From: Setoptus koraiensis
Lineage: Eukaryota; Arthropoda
DNA length: 64,000 bases
Direction: 5' to 3'
NCBI GenBank assembly: GCA_048013815.1
Contig: CM106586.1
Location: forward strand, 13,268,001 to 13,332,000
This document shows, piece by piece, positions 1 through 11,543 of this stretch. Position 1 is the first letter of the stretch. Each line of letters opens with the position of its first letter. The position numbers were made by a program, and so were the translations under genes. Under the pieces are notes generated by a model. That model had not been told where the DNA came from, did no database searches, and saw only the letters and a program-made list of their open reading frames with translations.

Positions 1-58
1 TCGTAGTGGAAATACGACTTTCTTCGTTATTTGCTCCAATTTATGTCGCGATATTTAC

Positions 59-1886
59 CCATACTAAGTTTTTATAATTTGTCGTTCGATCTTGGAAACA
101 TGTAAATCCAACTATTTCTTCCTTGCTTTGTGCATAGAAGTCCATCATCTGTCGCATTGATTAACAAGTCACGCCTCAGAGATTTTTGTCAATCATTCAC
201 AAATTTATGACCAACATTGAGCATTCATGTGTGATCAATACTTACATAATCGTGCAATTGGTGTGGCAATTTGACATTCATAAGTATGTACTCGAGAACA
301 TCCGTTGGCGCTGATGCCTAGCGATCATGGCAAATATTTTGGGTTGGGCTGTTAATGTGCTCTTGTGTAAAAATCTTTAAAACTTCTGAACTTAGACTCA
401 TCGATAGATATCTCATGTTTGTTTTACTCACCTGATGTGCAACATGAACGGACATATATGCCGGTTTAATAATAAGAGCCATCATACAACAGGTGACAAA
501 CAAAAAATTGAATGCGATCACTGAATTCACTTTGACATAACATAAGAAAAAAAGAGTTAAACCCAAACAAAGAAAACCACCTAGCCAATAATAATCAAGC
601 ATTCTGGACCAAAACTCGTTAGCCTTGTGAACGATTTCGCATATTTCGTTGTGTCTCAAGCAAAGATTGAATAACTGATTACACTGATGCAAATCTGGTC
701 CAACAAACCAATGGTCATGATACTTTCTCTTTAGGCTGCCGTTTTTTTCTTTTGGGTCTTGCAATTTGACGAGCTTGTTGATTACATTAGCATATAGCGG
801 AAACACGCCGAATCGAGCACGACGATTAGCATCGGGTTTCTTGACCAGATTCTTGTTAGATTGAGATGGGCCATGTTCGTTGAGGAGATTGGAAGCGATT
901 TCTGAAGCCAATTTGTACAATTCGCAGTTGACCTTCTCGAATTCTTCTAGAATTGCATTACAGACTGTTTTAAAATAGTAGACGTATAAATATAAGCGGC
1001 CAAAAGAAATGCCCATCCAGATGATGTATAGCGAGAACCACAACATTGATGATTCTTTGATTACTTCTCGTCTGCCACTCAGCAATCCATTTGCTTGCGT
1101 ATCACTTCTTTCATTATATTTATTGGGATCAACATATCGAAATTGACCCACCAACCACGGCACCATGGCAAACATTAGTATCACTGGACTGTATATAATC
1201 ACAAATGAAACGCGAGCCTTCACCTTAACGGCTACTCTCCTGATATCAAAATCTATTGTTCTGCGATCAATCATCTTCTGTCTGCAACTTATATAGGGCT
1301 CTAAATGATTTGTATAACCGGATTGGCTTGATAGATTTCTGAATTTTTCTGTCAACATGTAAGAGGTGAAAAACAACAGAAATGACATAAGCGATTGAGC
1401 CCATCTTGCTTTGCCTGCTGTGTATTGATTGGCTGAATATAAACTATATGGCGAAGCGTGAAATATGCCAGCAGCTTCGTGTACCAGAGTGAATATATCA
1501 ATGCATCTATAGAATATGTTGAAGAAACGTATATGTCGCTTGTTGGCCTCACTCAATACTATTATTCCATTTCCGGTTGAAGTTTTCGATTTGCACGAAT
1601 CAACAATGTGACCAAAATTGCTAGCGCTTTCATCATCTGTACTACTACGAAAAAGAGACTTTTTGGGTGCGGTAGCCGTGGATCTTGATTGATCTTTGCA
1701 TGCGCCCACGAAACGCAAGCCAAAATCAAAGAAAGTCTCTAACGGATGATCGCTGTAGCGAGCATAACAGTCGACGTAATGTTGCTTGATGATTCTCTCC
1801 ATGTCGGATGACCAATATATTCGATTGATCATCCCCATATCATCCCGTACGACCAAACTGTACTTGTTACTTATGTAATCAACCAT
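59..1886 (-). CDS. Gustatory-receptor-like chemoreceptor, copy 1 (3' end outside window)
   Basis: Multi-pass membrane protein, most likely a ligand-gated chemoreceptor of the arthropod gustatory receptor family, acting in the plasma membrane of sensory neurons. Exon 1 (1886-432, 485 codons) encodes about six hydrophobic segments and ends at a CAG|GTGAGT donor, phase 0. Exon 2 (317-246) reads LEYILMNVKLPHQLHDY between CTAG and GTAAGT. Exon 3 (148-59) reads MMDFYAQSKEEIVGFTCFQ, which resembles the block before TM7 in gustatory receptors, and ends at TGG|GTAAAT. The exon encoding TM7 should lie left of position 1. The open frame continues past the first donor to 318, but the seventh membrane segment is then missing, so I prefer splicing. 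Start ATG at 1886. The family call is inference from topology, exon pattern and the GFTCF block; phases all agree with copy 2. Confidence 0.72.
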
Positions 1887-2385
1887 TCTTTAATTGTTGT
1901 TGTTGTCAAATATGAAATTATACATCGATGATAAATTATATTAAAATTCAAAGAACGATCGAACGAACTTGATGGATTGATCTAGTGGTCATGATTCATG
2001 ACTCATGAAAATAGAGATACATCAAACGCTTTCGTATGTCTAGACCATGAAAAGCGCGACAGAAAAAATACGCAATACTGCTATGAATAATGAACTCTCG
2101 CAGACGCCATTCAAATAATGTCACGAAAATACTTATGTTCGTGACAACACGATGAAAGAATAACACGACGTCACATTAGCTGTCTATTCTCATGGGTTAC
2201 CATAGAGATCTCGGGAAAAAAGATGGCTTGCGTTCTATATCTCACCCAGCGATTCCCATACAGTATCCGTGTTTGGAATATACCATTCCAAATATTAATC
2301 ACATCATACTAATTACAGGTTGTTCCATTTTTGTTGAAATTGGCTTTTCTATGTGTCTGCGTCGATTCAATGCCACTGGATTTAT
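1887..2385. other. Spacer between the two chemoreceptor genes
   Basis: About 500 bp. The right-hand portion from about 2230 is not shared with the region upstream of copy 2; the part next to the copy 1 start (1887-2230) is shared and probably holds the copy 1 promoter. No TATA box or other gene could be supported. Confidence 0.6.
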
Positions 2386-4448
2386 TCAGTGTCTCCTAAT
2401 CACGGCCAACGCGATCTCAGCATAGACTAGAAATATCGTGATAAAAGTGTTGAAAAGCTGAGGCATTTTTCCAGAGTTATGATTCAGATGATAAATCATT
2501 GGATTCATTAGATGTATAATCATTGTGATGTTGGTATCTTAGCGGAAATGAAACTTTCTTCGCTATTTGCTCCAATCGATATCGCGATATTTACCCATAC
2601 TAAGTTTTCATGATTTGTCGTTCGACCATTGAAACATGTAAATCCAACTATTTCTGCCTTGGTTTGTGCATAGAAGTCCATCATCTGTCGCATTGATTAA
2701 CAAGGAACGGCAGCAAGTTGCGTCCCAAAAATTTTTGTCAATCATACCAACATCCAACAAATTCATGTACGACGTCAAGAATTCGTGTATAATCAATACT
2801 TACATAATCGTGCAATCGATAGGGCAATTCGACATTCATGAGTATGTACTCGAGAGCATCCATTGGCGCGGATGCCTAGCGAGTATGGCAAATAGTTTTG
2901 GGTTAGGCTGTTAATTTGTTCTCGTGTAAAAATCTCTAAAACTTCTGAACTTAGACTCATCGATAGATATCTTATGTTTATTTTACTCACTTTTTGTGCA
3001 ACACGAACACACATAGATGCCAGTTTAATTATAAGAGCCACCATACAACAGGTGACAAAGAAGAGGTTGAATGCGACCACTGAATTAACTTTGACATAAC
3101 AAAGGAAAAAAAGATTCAAACCAAAACAAAGAAAACCACCAAGCCAATAATAATCAAGCATTCTGGACCAAAACTTGTTAGCCTTGTGAACGATTTCGCA
3201 TATTTCGTTGTGTTTCAAGTAAAGATTGATCAACCGATTACACTGATGCAAATCTGGTCCAACAAACCAATGGTCATAATGCTTTCTTTTTAGGCTGCCG
3301 TTTTTTTCTTTTGGGTCTTGCAATTTAATGAGCTTGTTAATTACACCAGCGTATAGCGGAAACCCGCCAGATCGAGCACGAAAATTAGCATCTGGTTTCT
3401 CGACCAGATGTTTCGTGTTAAATTTAGATCGGCCATGCTGGCTGGGGAGATTCGATGCGAAATCTGAGGCAAATTTGACTAATTCGCAATTGATCTTCTC
3501 GAATTCTTCTATTATTGCTTCGCACGCCGTTTGAAAGTAGTAGACGTATAAATATAGGCGACCCAATGAAATACCCAACCAAAAAGCATATACCCAAAAC
3601 CACAACATTATTGATTCTTTGATTACGTCTTGCCTGCCACTGAGCAATTCATTCGCTTGCTTATCAATCCCTTCATCATATTTATCGAGATTAGAATATA
3701 GAATATGAGATACCACCCACGGAATCAGGGAAAAAATTATTATCACCGGAGTGCATATAATCGCAAATAAAACCCGAGCCTTCACTTTAACGGCTACTCT
3801 CCTGATATCAAAATCTATTGTTCTGCGATCAATCATCTTATGTCTGCAATCGATATATGGCTCTAAATGATTTGTATAACCGGATCGGCTTGATAGATGT
3901 TTGAATTTTTCTGTCAACATGTAAGAGGGAAAATACATCAGAAATAACATAAGCGATTGAGCCCATCTTGCTTTGCCTCCTGGATATTGATTGGCCGAAT
4001 ATAAACTATATGGCGAAGCGTGAAATATGCCAGCAGCTTCGTGTACCAGAGCGAATATATCAATGCATCTATAGAATATGTTGAAGAAACGTATGTGTCG
4101 CTTGTTGGCCTCACTCAATACTATTATTCCATTTCCGGTTGAAGTTTTCGATTTGCACGAATCAACAATGTGACCAAAATTGTTAGCGTTTTCATCATCT
4201 GTACTACTACGAAAAAGAGACTTTTTGGGTGCGGTAGCCGTGGATCTTGATTGATCTTTGCATGCGCCCACGAAACGCAAGCCAAAATCAAAGAAAGTCT
4301 CTAACGGATGATCGCTGTAGCGAGCATAACAGTCGATGTAATGTTGCTTGATGATTCTCTCCATGTCGGATGACCAATATATTCGATTGATCATTCCCAT
4401 ATCATCCCGTACGACGGAATAGTGCTTGTTACTTATGTAATCAATCAT
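2386..4448 (-). CDS. Gustatory-receptor-like chemoreceptor, copy 2, complete four-exon gene
   Basis: Predicted 563-residue chemoreceptor. Exon 1 is 4448-2991 (486 codons, donor AAA|GTGAGT). Exon 2 is 2875-2804 (acceptor CTAG, donor TAT|GTAAGT). Exon 3 is 2684-2595 (acceptor ACAG, donor TGG|GTAAAT). Exon 4 is 2457-2386 (acceptor CTCAG), reading LFNTFITIFLVYAEIALAVI then RRH and TGA. All introns are phase 0 and 110-140 nt long. Exon 4 supplies the seventh membrane segment; its TFITIFLVY stretch sits where gustatory receptors have the TY...QF signature, so the fit is loose at that motif. Exon 1 has hydrophobic segments near residues 120-145, 160-180, 225-250, 280-310, 420-445 and 450-475. About 80% identical overall to copy 1, with strongly uneven divergence. 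No frame breaks seen. The intron 3 acceptor is the least certain junction. Confidence 0.75.
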
Positions 4449-5431
4449 TCTTTAATTGTTGTTGTTGTCAAATATTAAATTATACATCGATGATAAATTA
4501 TATCCTAATTCAAAGAACGGTCGAACGAGCTTGATGGATTGATCTAATTGTCATGGATAGGTTGATATAGGAAACGCTTTCGCGTGTCTTGACCTTGAAA
4601 GGCGCAGCATAAAAAATTTATGGGTCAGAAATTGAAAGTAAATATCATCCGAGTTTGCCAAGCCAATGGAGAGCTGCTGGACGAATTAAGAGTCAAGGGC
4701 AGAAAATTTTGCAACACGGCTGTGAATAATAAACTCTCTCAGACGCTAGCCATATCATGTCATGAAAATATTCATGTTCGTGACAACATGATGGAAGAAT
4801 AAAACGACGTCACATTAGCTGTCAGTTCTCATAGGTTACTATGGAGATTTCGGAGAAAAAAAATGGATTGATTGTTTTTTTAATTTCCTGTATACAACAT
4901 GAACACATAAATTTGAAAAATGAGTCAAATTCAGTAGCTGATAGTCATCTGTATTGATTATGATCAATATGGTTGTAATGTCATCAATACAGACGCTTAC
5001 AGGTCATTATCCTCAGTCTTGCAATGTGACTATGTGCATTCTGTGTAAGTATTGGTTTGAATATGGCCTTGAGATGTATTCTTTTTACACCTCTCTTTCA
5101 ATCTTTTAAAACTTGCGAACCAAAAAACATCTATTCAATATCCATAATTGTATAATATTATCTGTTGTGCTAATTGTTTCAGTTTCCCATAACTTGTCTT
5201 CCTTTTTTCAATGTTTTTCAATAATGTGGTTGTGGTAATGATCTGGCCACCATAAAAGTTGGTTTTAGATTACTCTTCTTGCCTTGATTTTTCGAAATAG
5301 GGATGATCTGAAGGTGTCAAGTTTCAGGGTTCAGTCTTGATGCAGAGATCAAAGGTGGTCGTCTCATTTTAAAGGTGTAATTGAGCAACTATCTATTGTA
5401 TCTTTGATCGTTAAATGATAATATTATTTTA
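4449..5431. other. Intergenic region, right end of the duplication
   Basis: 4449-4870 is the duplicated upstream segment of chemoreceptor copy 2. 4870-5431 is AT-rich unique sequence between that gene and the 3' end of the AIG1-like gene. A 60-codon plus-strand frame at 4620-4802 has no recognisable content. Nothing else seen. Confidence 0.6.
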
Positions 5432-6361
5432 CTAGTTAGACTTCTTTCCTTGGTGTTTGGATTTTGACGATTTTCCCGATGCTGAGCCGTGAAACAATCT
5501 GGTGAGCGCCTTGCCCAAGTAAAAGAAGCCGGAAACAATGAAAGCTGCGCTGGCAAAAACAATGGTTACACCGTTGAAGTCTAACAGGTTTAGGAAGCCG
5601 TAGACGAACTGTCCCGATTGTATTCTCATGTATACCAAGAACATGGCATAGCTGAGATTGTAGCCAAGTAGCACCGTCAGAGAGGTCGCCGACGATGAGT
5701 ACTCGTGCCTAACTAGATACAATTCAAATAGATTGACTGGTAATATAATAGTGTGAGTAACATGATTGAGCCAGTTAGGATAATATTGTTCCAGTGCAAC
5801 GGGGAAAATATGCTCTCTGCCAATGAAGAACCATACCGACCAGAATATACTGCAAACAAGAGCGCTAACGGGCAGTGCCAGCGATGTTAAAAAGAAATCC
5901 CTAAATTTGCGTAAACGCGGCACAAAATGCGAGGCCAAACATAGCGAATAGGCGGCAAACTGCAATAGTAGACAATTGTAGGTGAGATATCTCAGTTTTC
6001 CGTACGGACGTAATCCAGGATGAACCAATTTCGACATGCCCACAATGGTTTCTGTCACGATAAAAAGCAATCATGGGGGCAGGTAAATAAGGGTGACAAT
6101 GTTAGACAGTGTTGATACATTTACCCTACTAACAGTGGCATGTGACATGTGAATAGGAACGGGTTAGCATTTTATAACCAATTATCCTGGATAATTGGCC
6201 GCAATGAGCCTGTTGACAGACAATTGTCAAATTGAACACTTACGTGACACATTCTGCCAGCATATGGCGTAACCATAAACACTGGCGGCGCCCGCATGGA
6301 ATCCCAGTCGTATATACGAAAACCTTTCCGCTGCCGCGGCAGAATTCTTAGAATTGGCCAT
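5432..6361 (-). CDS. AIG1: AIG1/ADTRP family membrane hydrolase
   Basis: Multi-pass membrane protein of the androgen-induced gene 1 / ADTRP family. Known members are threonine hydrolases of fatty acid esters of hydroxy fatty acids. Two exons: exon 1 6361-6244 (MANSKNSAAAAERF, then the first membrane segment GFHAGAASVYGYAICWQ) ends at TCAC|GTAAGT, phase 1. Exon 2 6051-5432 begins after GTGACAG. Together they give 245 residues, normal for the family. The family Thr is T63 in YLTYNCLLLQ (human T43) and the catalytic His is H139 in LNHVTHTIILP (human H134). Six hydrophobic segments; a Lys/Ser-rich tail (SGKSSKSKHQGKK) follows the last. The exon 1 frame is overlapped by a longer unrelated open frame, so it is easily missed. 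A 10-bp inverted repeat (6178-6198) lies in the 192-nt intron. Confidence 0.92.
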
Positions 6362-7916
6362 CTAATACTACTGTTGGTAATTGTCCGGATATTTGATTGT
6401 AACTGATCCGATGATAGCAATGATACGGATTGTTGTTCAGTGGGCGACGGGCCTGTGATATTCCTGGTTGGCTTGTTGGTGTCAGTTGCGGGCCACGAGT
6501 GACAACGGTTTCTATATTCACTGGAATAGCGGACGAGCTTCTTCTATTCTACTGGAGCTATTGGGCTGAATTTTGTGAAAAAATACGAAATGATGATATA
6601 TTTTGAAATATTTTGTTGGAAATGATGTCAGCCTTTCTGTGCCACTGCGAGATGCCAACTGACGCTGCATCACCACACTAAATTGTCTTTTGACCCTGTT
6701 CGCTGCAAGGCAAACCGGGAAAACGCCATTTGTGTGCCTGCCAAAACACTGCCTCGTCAGGCCCGCTCATTGTCCAGAATTCACCCCAGATGTGTCAGGG
6801 TAATTCGCAAGGGCGCGAAAATACCCTGACTCTCGAATGAGCTATCCCGGAGTCTTCGAAAATAAGTGGCCGGCCGCGTTATTATCCGATGGCAAACTTG
6901 CATTTGATAGCAAAAGGCTGCCCGAATTGTGACTCCGTTTCAAGTAGCGGAAAACAGCACACAACATATCGGGCCCAATCACTCGAACAGAGATGAATTC
7001 CCAGAGACACTTGCGAGCTCTGATAGAGACGCCACATCTTGGGCAACATCTAAACGATCTTGTTGACGAGCTGATCGATGCGATTGTCCTTTGAGCTATC
7101 GATTGGTGCATCTTTAGTTGGCTTGGATAGACTGCGATTGCCATGCATCTCACAGATGATTGTCAAACCGTCCTCAACTCCGACAAGATTTACAAATTGT
7201 TAGCTCAAGGTTCGTGACGCCGCTTCTCGAGAACGACTGTGCGAAAAACCTGTTTCACCCATAATTGAGAAATAATGTGCGACGATCAATTGAGGTTCGC
7301 TGCCTCATCGAGCATTCATCTTTATTGATCAAGAGGACGCGCGGTTTGCCGTAAATAAATAATTTCATAATAATAATAATATCGTCATTATTATTTGTAC
7401 ATAACATATAAATTACATTTTAAATCGAATCATTTCTGATGATTATCAGATACACTTGTGTCTTATCACTCTAGAATAACTTTAGCATCCTTATGGACGC
7501 TTTCACAAAAACGCTTTCCTTCGCTCTGGCTGGACTCTTTGCCAGTGTAATGCCATTTGCGGTTGATATGTTGTTGTTGTAATATAAATATGGCCTATAC
7601 AGAATGTGTGTACATGTGGTATAAAGTATTAAATGGTTATGTATCAATTACAATTGGCTTCTGCGCCCGGATTAGATTATATCACTAGACTATGTATGTG
7701 TGTGCATTGTTCTTAGCCTTCTTTTGGCCAAAGACAATCTATAACAATATGTTCATTGTTTGTCTACCCTCGCTTACAAACTTGTTGGTTCTTTTCAAAC
7801 TTTTCATTTTTGTTCAATATCAGCCATCAATATCTGCTGTTATTGCTTATTTATAATAATGAGTTGACGTGTTTGTAGCTGTTGTTGCTGTTGTTGGCTG
7901 TTGCTAAAGACAAGAG
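6362..7916. other. Intergenic region with short coding-like frames
   Basis: About 1.55 kb between the AIG1-like start and the hydrolase stop. Several short open frames on both strands (minus 7195-7040 and neighbouring frames; plus 6685-6830 and 6915-7070) have mixed, protein-like composition, but none matches a family I know and no consistent splice chain was found. 7340-7440 is AT-rich and probably holds 3' ends. A 29-codon plus-strand frame at 7493-7582 is listed separately. Confidence 0.5.
7493..7582 (+). CDS. Possible 29-residue hydrophobic microprotein
   Basis: ATG to TAA frame reading MDAFTKTLSFALAGLFASVM and then PFAVDMLLL. It is hydrophobic throughout, as a single-pass membrane microprotein would be. 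Both minus-strand frames over the same bases are also open for 30-40 codons, so chance is a strong alternative. No homologue recognised. Confidence 0.15.
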   Translation: MDAFTKTLSFALAGLFASVMPFAVDMLLL

Positions 7917-9657
7917 TTAACCAACTGTGGCGGTTATGCTTTCAAAACTAGATTCGTTATTGTTGGTTATGTCATTTCGACAGGTCATGGCCAAAATGTT
8001 AGGCCGAGATTCGGAGAGTCGTTGTTGCTGTTGTTGTTGTTGTTGTTGCTGCTGCTGTTGCTGATTGTTGCAGACACGCTGCATGAGTGACGTGATTGCC
8101 TGGCTAACTATCTCTCCATAATTTAAGTAGGAGTAGTGGCCACCAGCCTTGAAAACTATCACTCTAACCCAGTCATCTTTAGTTGAACCTAATTTAAGAA
8201 GAATAAAAAAAAACAGAACGTTAGTCGCTCGTTAGTTGTTGGCTGTCTAAATATAGCTGGTATATTCAGAGTGACGTTACAGTTATGCTGACGAATAATT
8301 GGTCGGCAGCCGCCGTCAATACATTGCGTAACAGTTGGCTGTCTGGCAATAATTTGCAATCTCGTCCTGTCTCGTCTAGAGTTAGTTGTCATAGCGATGA
8401 TTGACAATTTATATAATAGTATCATTATTTATATATTAGAATAGTTACCTGATCTTTCAATGTTTCCCTCAGCGTCATAATAATCAAAATGAGTGCTATC
8501 GGCATTCAAGAAATTTGTCATCTCATAAAATATTTCTTTCTCTATTAATTTGTCATTTTCACTGAATAATAACAATGTGGGCAATTTTAGTTTGCTTAAA
8601 TATTGCAATTGTTCCTCGACACGTTTACAACGCGAATTCTTCATAACAGTGGCCGACAACATGACGTTGTCCATGTTGTCTACCTTCACTGGCGAGCCCA
8701 CTATTCGCAGAAATTGGGGCCCCAGAACCTTGAACACCGCGCGGCCCACTTTTCTGTGGTAAAATTTCACCGAGCCGCATTTGAACCAGGTGGGCTTCAT
8801 TGAATGGGGCAACCTGTGGCCGGGTGGATTGAACAGAGCCAATGATTTGATGTCGATGGAGGCATCGCTGATCATTAGAAGCGAGGGGAAAACAGCGCTG
8901 CTGTGAGAAATCAACAAGTCCACCCTGTTGTTTGCGAATACATGATGTTCGGGGATAATGTTCAGAGACAGTGTTCAGGGATAATGTTTAGAGATAATGT
9001 TCAGAGATAATGTTCAGAGATGATGTTCAGAGGAAAACCCATGTTACAGGGCAAAAATTGGCATTAGAAATGCTGGACGCATTGGGAGCATTTGACGGCT
9101 GCTTGACTGGCTCGAGCAGACCGTCTCAGACTGTTGCTTGAATTAATTATCATCAAACCCGAGCATAAGGCACAGTCTTAACATGCAGCTCGGTGTCGCT
9201 GGCAACATATATTTATATATTTTCGTTGTCAAGACTTGCTGACACTGGGGAAAGTGGTTGTTACTTTCGCTTGTGTCCAGCACTGATTCTTTCATTCGTG
9301 TTAGTTGGCGAAAGACGACTCACCTTTGAACTTGTATTGCGCGAAGAAAATCAATGAGGTAAGAGGCTTTTTCGTCTGCCGAATGCCTGAATATTGTGCT
9401 CACTGTCTCTTTTAAGACTGTTTTAAGGCATTTGAGGCAGTTTTAGACACATTTGCAAATCAATCAAGCCAACGGTCAGTTAATATGGTGAGCGTATTGC
9501 GTTTAGTGAGCGTTTTGGTGGTTGCGTCGTTCGTTTTGCAGCCAGCCAGTGAATGGTTTCGGTCAGTTATAGAGTTTGTGTTGTTTGTTTGTTGGTTTGT
9601 ATTAGTATTTGTTGTTGATGATATGGTGTTGTGTTGGTTCGGCCATTAACATTAAAT

Positions 9658-9688
<31 letters not shown>

Positions 9689-11543
9689 TTGCGTAATAGT
9701 GTTAGTGTGTGAATACCAACGATAGATACGATACGATATATAGTAAAAACGAAGCCATAAGAGCAGTGAGGGAATAAAAAAGAGAAGAATTCAGGAAGTC
9801 AGTCACCGTTATTTCTCTGTCGTACTGTTGGTTTATCTATCTGCATATACTATGCATGCTGCTGCTTGGCATGTTGTTGCGCAACGTTCAGCCAACGAAA
9901 TAAGCCAACTTAATAGATAATCTATCTAAGTAAAACACAATTCGAGTATCCAAGCAACATGTTGCTAATGCAAGTTAGTTAGGTCATTAGGTGTTGTTGC
10001 CGCTTGACCAGTTACGTCTTACCCACACTCGGCTGGCAATGTTACCACTCACACACTTTTATCTCATCTCTGTGTATCTCACCCAACCATCGTCGTCTCT
10101 TTCTCTCTCTATCTCTCTATTGCTTACGATTGGATCTCTTTTCGGCTCGCTGGCCGGCCGAATGGCTCTAAGATGGCGGTCAGCCGATACTACCAACAAT
10201 TGAACTTGAAGCTTGCCGTGCATAATGCCAGCATAGCTCGCACATTATCAACGCCGGTCCATCATGCACCGTCTATGTGTCTATGTTTCTATCCATCGCC
10301 GTCCCTCTTACATATAATTATACAATTATCTCTGCTCTATCTCGCATCTGTTCGTCTGTTCGACCCAGCAAGGCCATCAGTCGATATTCTGTTCATTATT
10401 TAGTAAACATGTTACATCATTTAGTAATCATGCTACATCATTTGGTAAACATGCTACATCATATAATGATGATGCTATGAACAACAGTCGTTGTTGTTGT
10501 TGTTGTTGTTGTTGTCGATACAGGTATGCGTTTCTGTTTGCCTCAACTCTCCATTATGACTCTTCGACGGCAACTCGTTGCTGCCGGCTCATCCATATCA
10601 GCGGCATCATCATCACAGCCAGCAAAACAAGTAATCTGGCTGGCACACTTGCAATTATTATGCCCGCCATACTGCCGTTGCGAGTGATCTCTCCGTATTT
10701 GTGACGTCATTTTAGCGTCACATGAGCAAACAGCTTCAGCATAATTATCACACACACAACCTGATTGAGACCTGATAGGTTGTCGTTGAACGCATGCATT
10801 GTTGTGTTATGTAATATCTATGAATCATTTGTTACAAATGAAAATATGTTGTTGTTGTCTCATTTCTTACTGCCGTCACATCCTTCAACGGATCATGGTG
10901 ATTAAAATGTTATCTCGCGGTAATTGTAGAATATTTTCGCATTGGGCGGCAGCTCGTTCGGAGCGTGATCAGTGATCACTCGCGTGCACCTCGATCGAAC
11001 AATCAAGAATCTTCCGGAGAATTCTCACAGAATTCATTCGAAAATTGTTGTTGTTGTTGTTGCTATGAACTTTGACGACACGATCGGCAGCTGTCACTAA
11101 TAACTAGACAGGTTATCACAGGTAACTTTGCGCGGCATCGATATGATTGCATGTCATACTGAACTGGTTTTCATCAATCAATCTGCTACACATGTCGCTG
11201 ACAAAAAGTGACCAAACACAAGTATTTGAAAGTTATATTTACCTGGAAAGTTGGGGGCAATCACGCGAACATTTTGCGATTTGAAATGCTCTGTTATAAA
11301 GTCAAAATCTTCGTACGAGCCAGGCGCTCCATGGATGGCCAAAACAACTGGTGCTTGTGATCTCGTTATGGGGTCCATCAGCATTCCCGTGTCGACATAT
11401 TTGATGTTCATCAATATTCCTCCCTGGTTGGCGGCCTTCTTATAAACGCGACCTCTCGATCGCCACTGCTTGTACAGTTGGCCGCACGTTCTTATGGAAA
11501 GATTGCATTCTTCTATTTTGTTTGTGTCGTTTATTCGCACCAT
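7917..11543 (-). CDS. Alpha/beta-hydrolase fold protein with C-terminal polyglutamine
   Basis: Predicted 380-residue serine hydrolase, substrate unknown; similar in layout to the nematode DUF1057 hydrolases. Exons on the minus strand: 11543-11243 (donor CCAG|GTAAAT), 9417-9324 (acceptor AACAG, donor AAAG|GTGAGT), 8924-8449 (acceptor AACAG, donor TCAG|GTAACT) and 8188-7917 (acceptor TTAG). Phases 1, 2, 1 match and the total length divides by three. Oxyanion-hole motif HGAPGSYEDF near residue 71. Nucleophile probably S140 in LLISHSSAVFP, which lacks the usual G-x-S-x-G glycines. Acid probably D256 in FSENDKL; histidine H308 in AGGHYSYLNYGE. Exon 2 (VSTIFRHSADEKASYLIDFL) is hidden in a 2.3-kb gap; its acceptor could instead be at 9403, giving a start at 9402 in the same frame. 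A run of about 16 glutamines follows the fold, then a Ser/Asn-rich tail. Introns hold minisatellites. Confidence 0.85.
8944..9033. repeat. Tandem repeat, about 15-bp unit
   Basis: Six imperfect copies of a unit like gataatgttcagaga, just upstream of the acceptor of hydrolase exon 3, inside the intron. Confidence 0.85.
9661..9688. repeat. (CA)14 microsatellite
   Basis: Perfect dinucleotide run in the first intron of the hydrolase gene. Comparable CA/TG runs lie at about 38761-38800, 39673-39697, 40061-40097, 45011-45041, 46711-46728, 59714-59733, 61111-61128 and 62996-63012. Confidence 0.95.
10400..10470. repeat. Tandem repeat, about 21-bp unit, hydrolase intron
   Basis: Three copies of a unit like tagtaaacatgctacatcat. 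Each copy contains a TAAACA- or TAATCA-like word. Followed at 10491-10515 by a GTT triplet run. Confidence 0.8.

Larger units (their letters stand above)
1..4870. repeat. Tandem duplication carrying two chemoreceptor genes
   Basis: Two head-to-tail copies with a period of about 2.55 kb: roughly 1-2230 and 2537-4870. They align through coding exons, introns and upstream DNA. For example, the segments starting at about 2165 and 4805 both read acgacgtcacattagctgtc, and those at 4-60 and 2540-2596 are near identical. Similarity fades after about 2230 and 4870. Copy 1 runs off the left edge of the window, so the array may continue. Seen directly by eye; exact breakpoints are approximate. Confidence 0.9.

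Noticed and set aside
318-431. Chemoreceptor copy 1 reading through the GTGAGT donor to the stop at 318
   Set aside because: It leaves a six-segment protein without the last membrane helix. The donor GTGAGT is kept in both copies, and downstream exons fit in phase.
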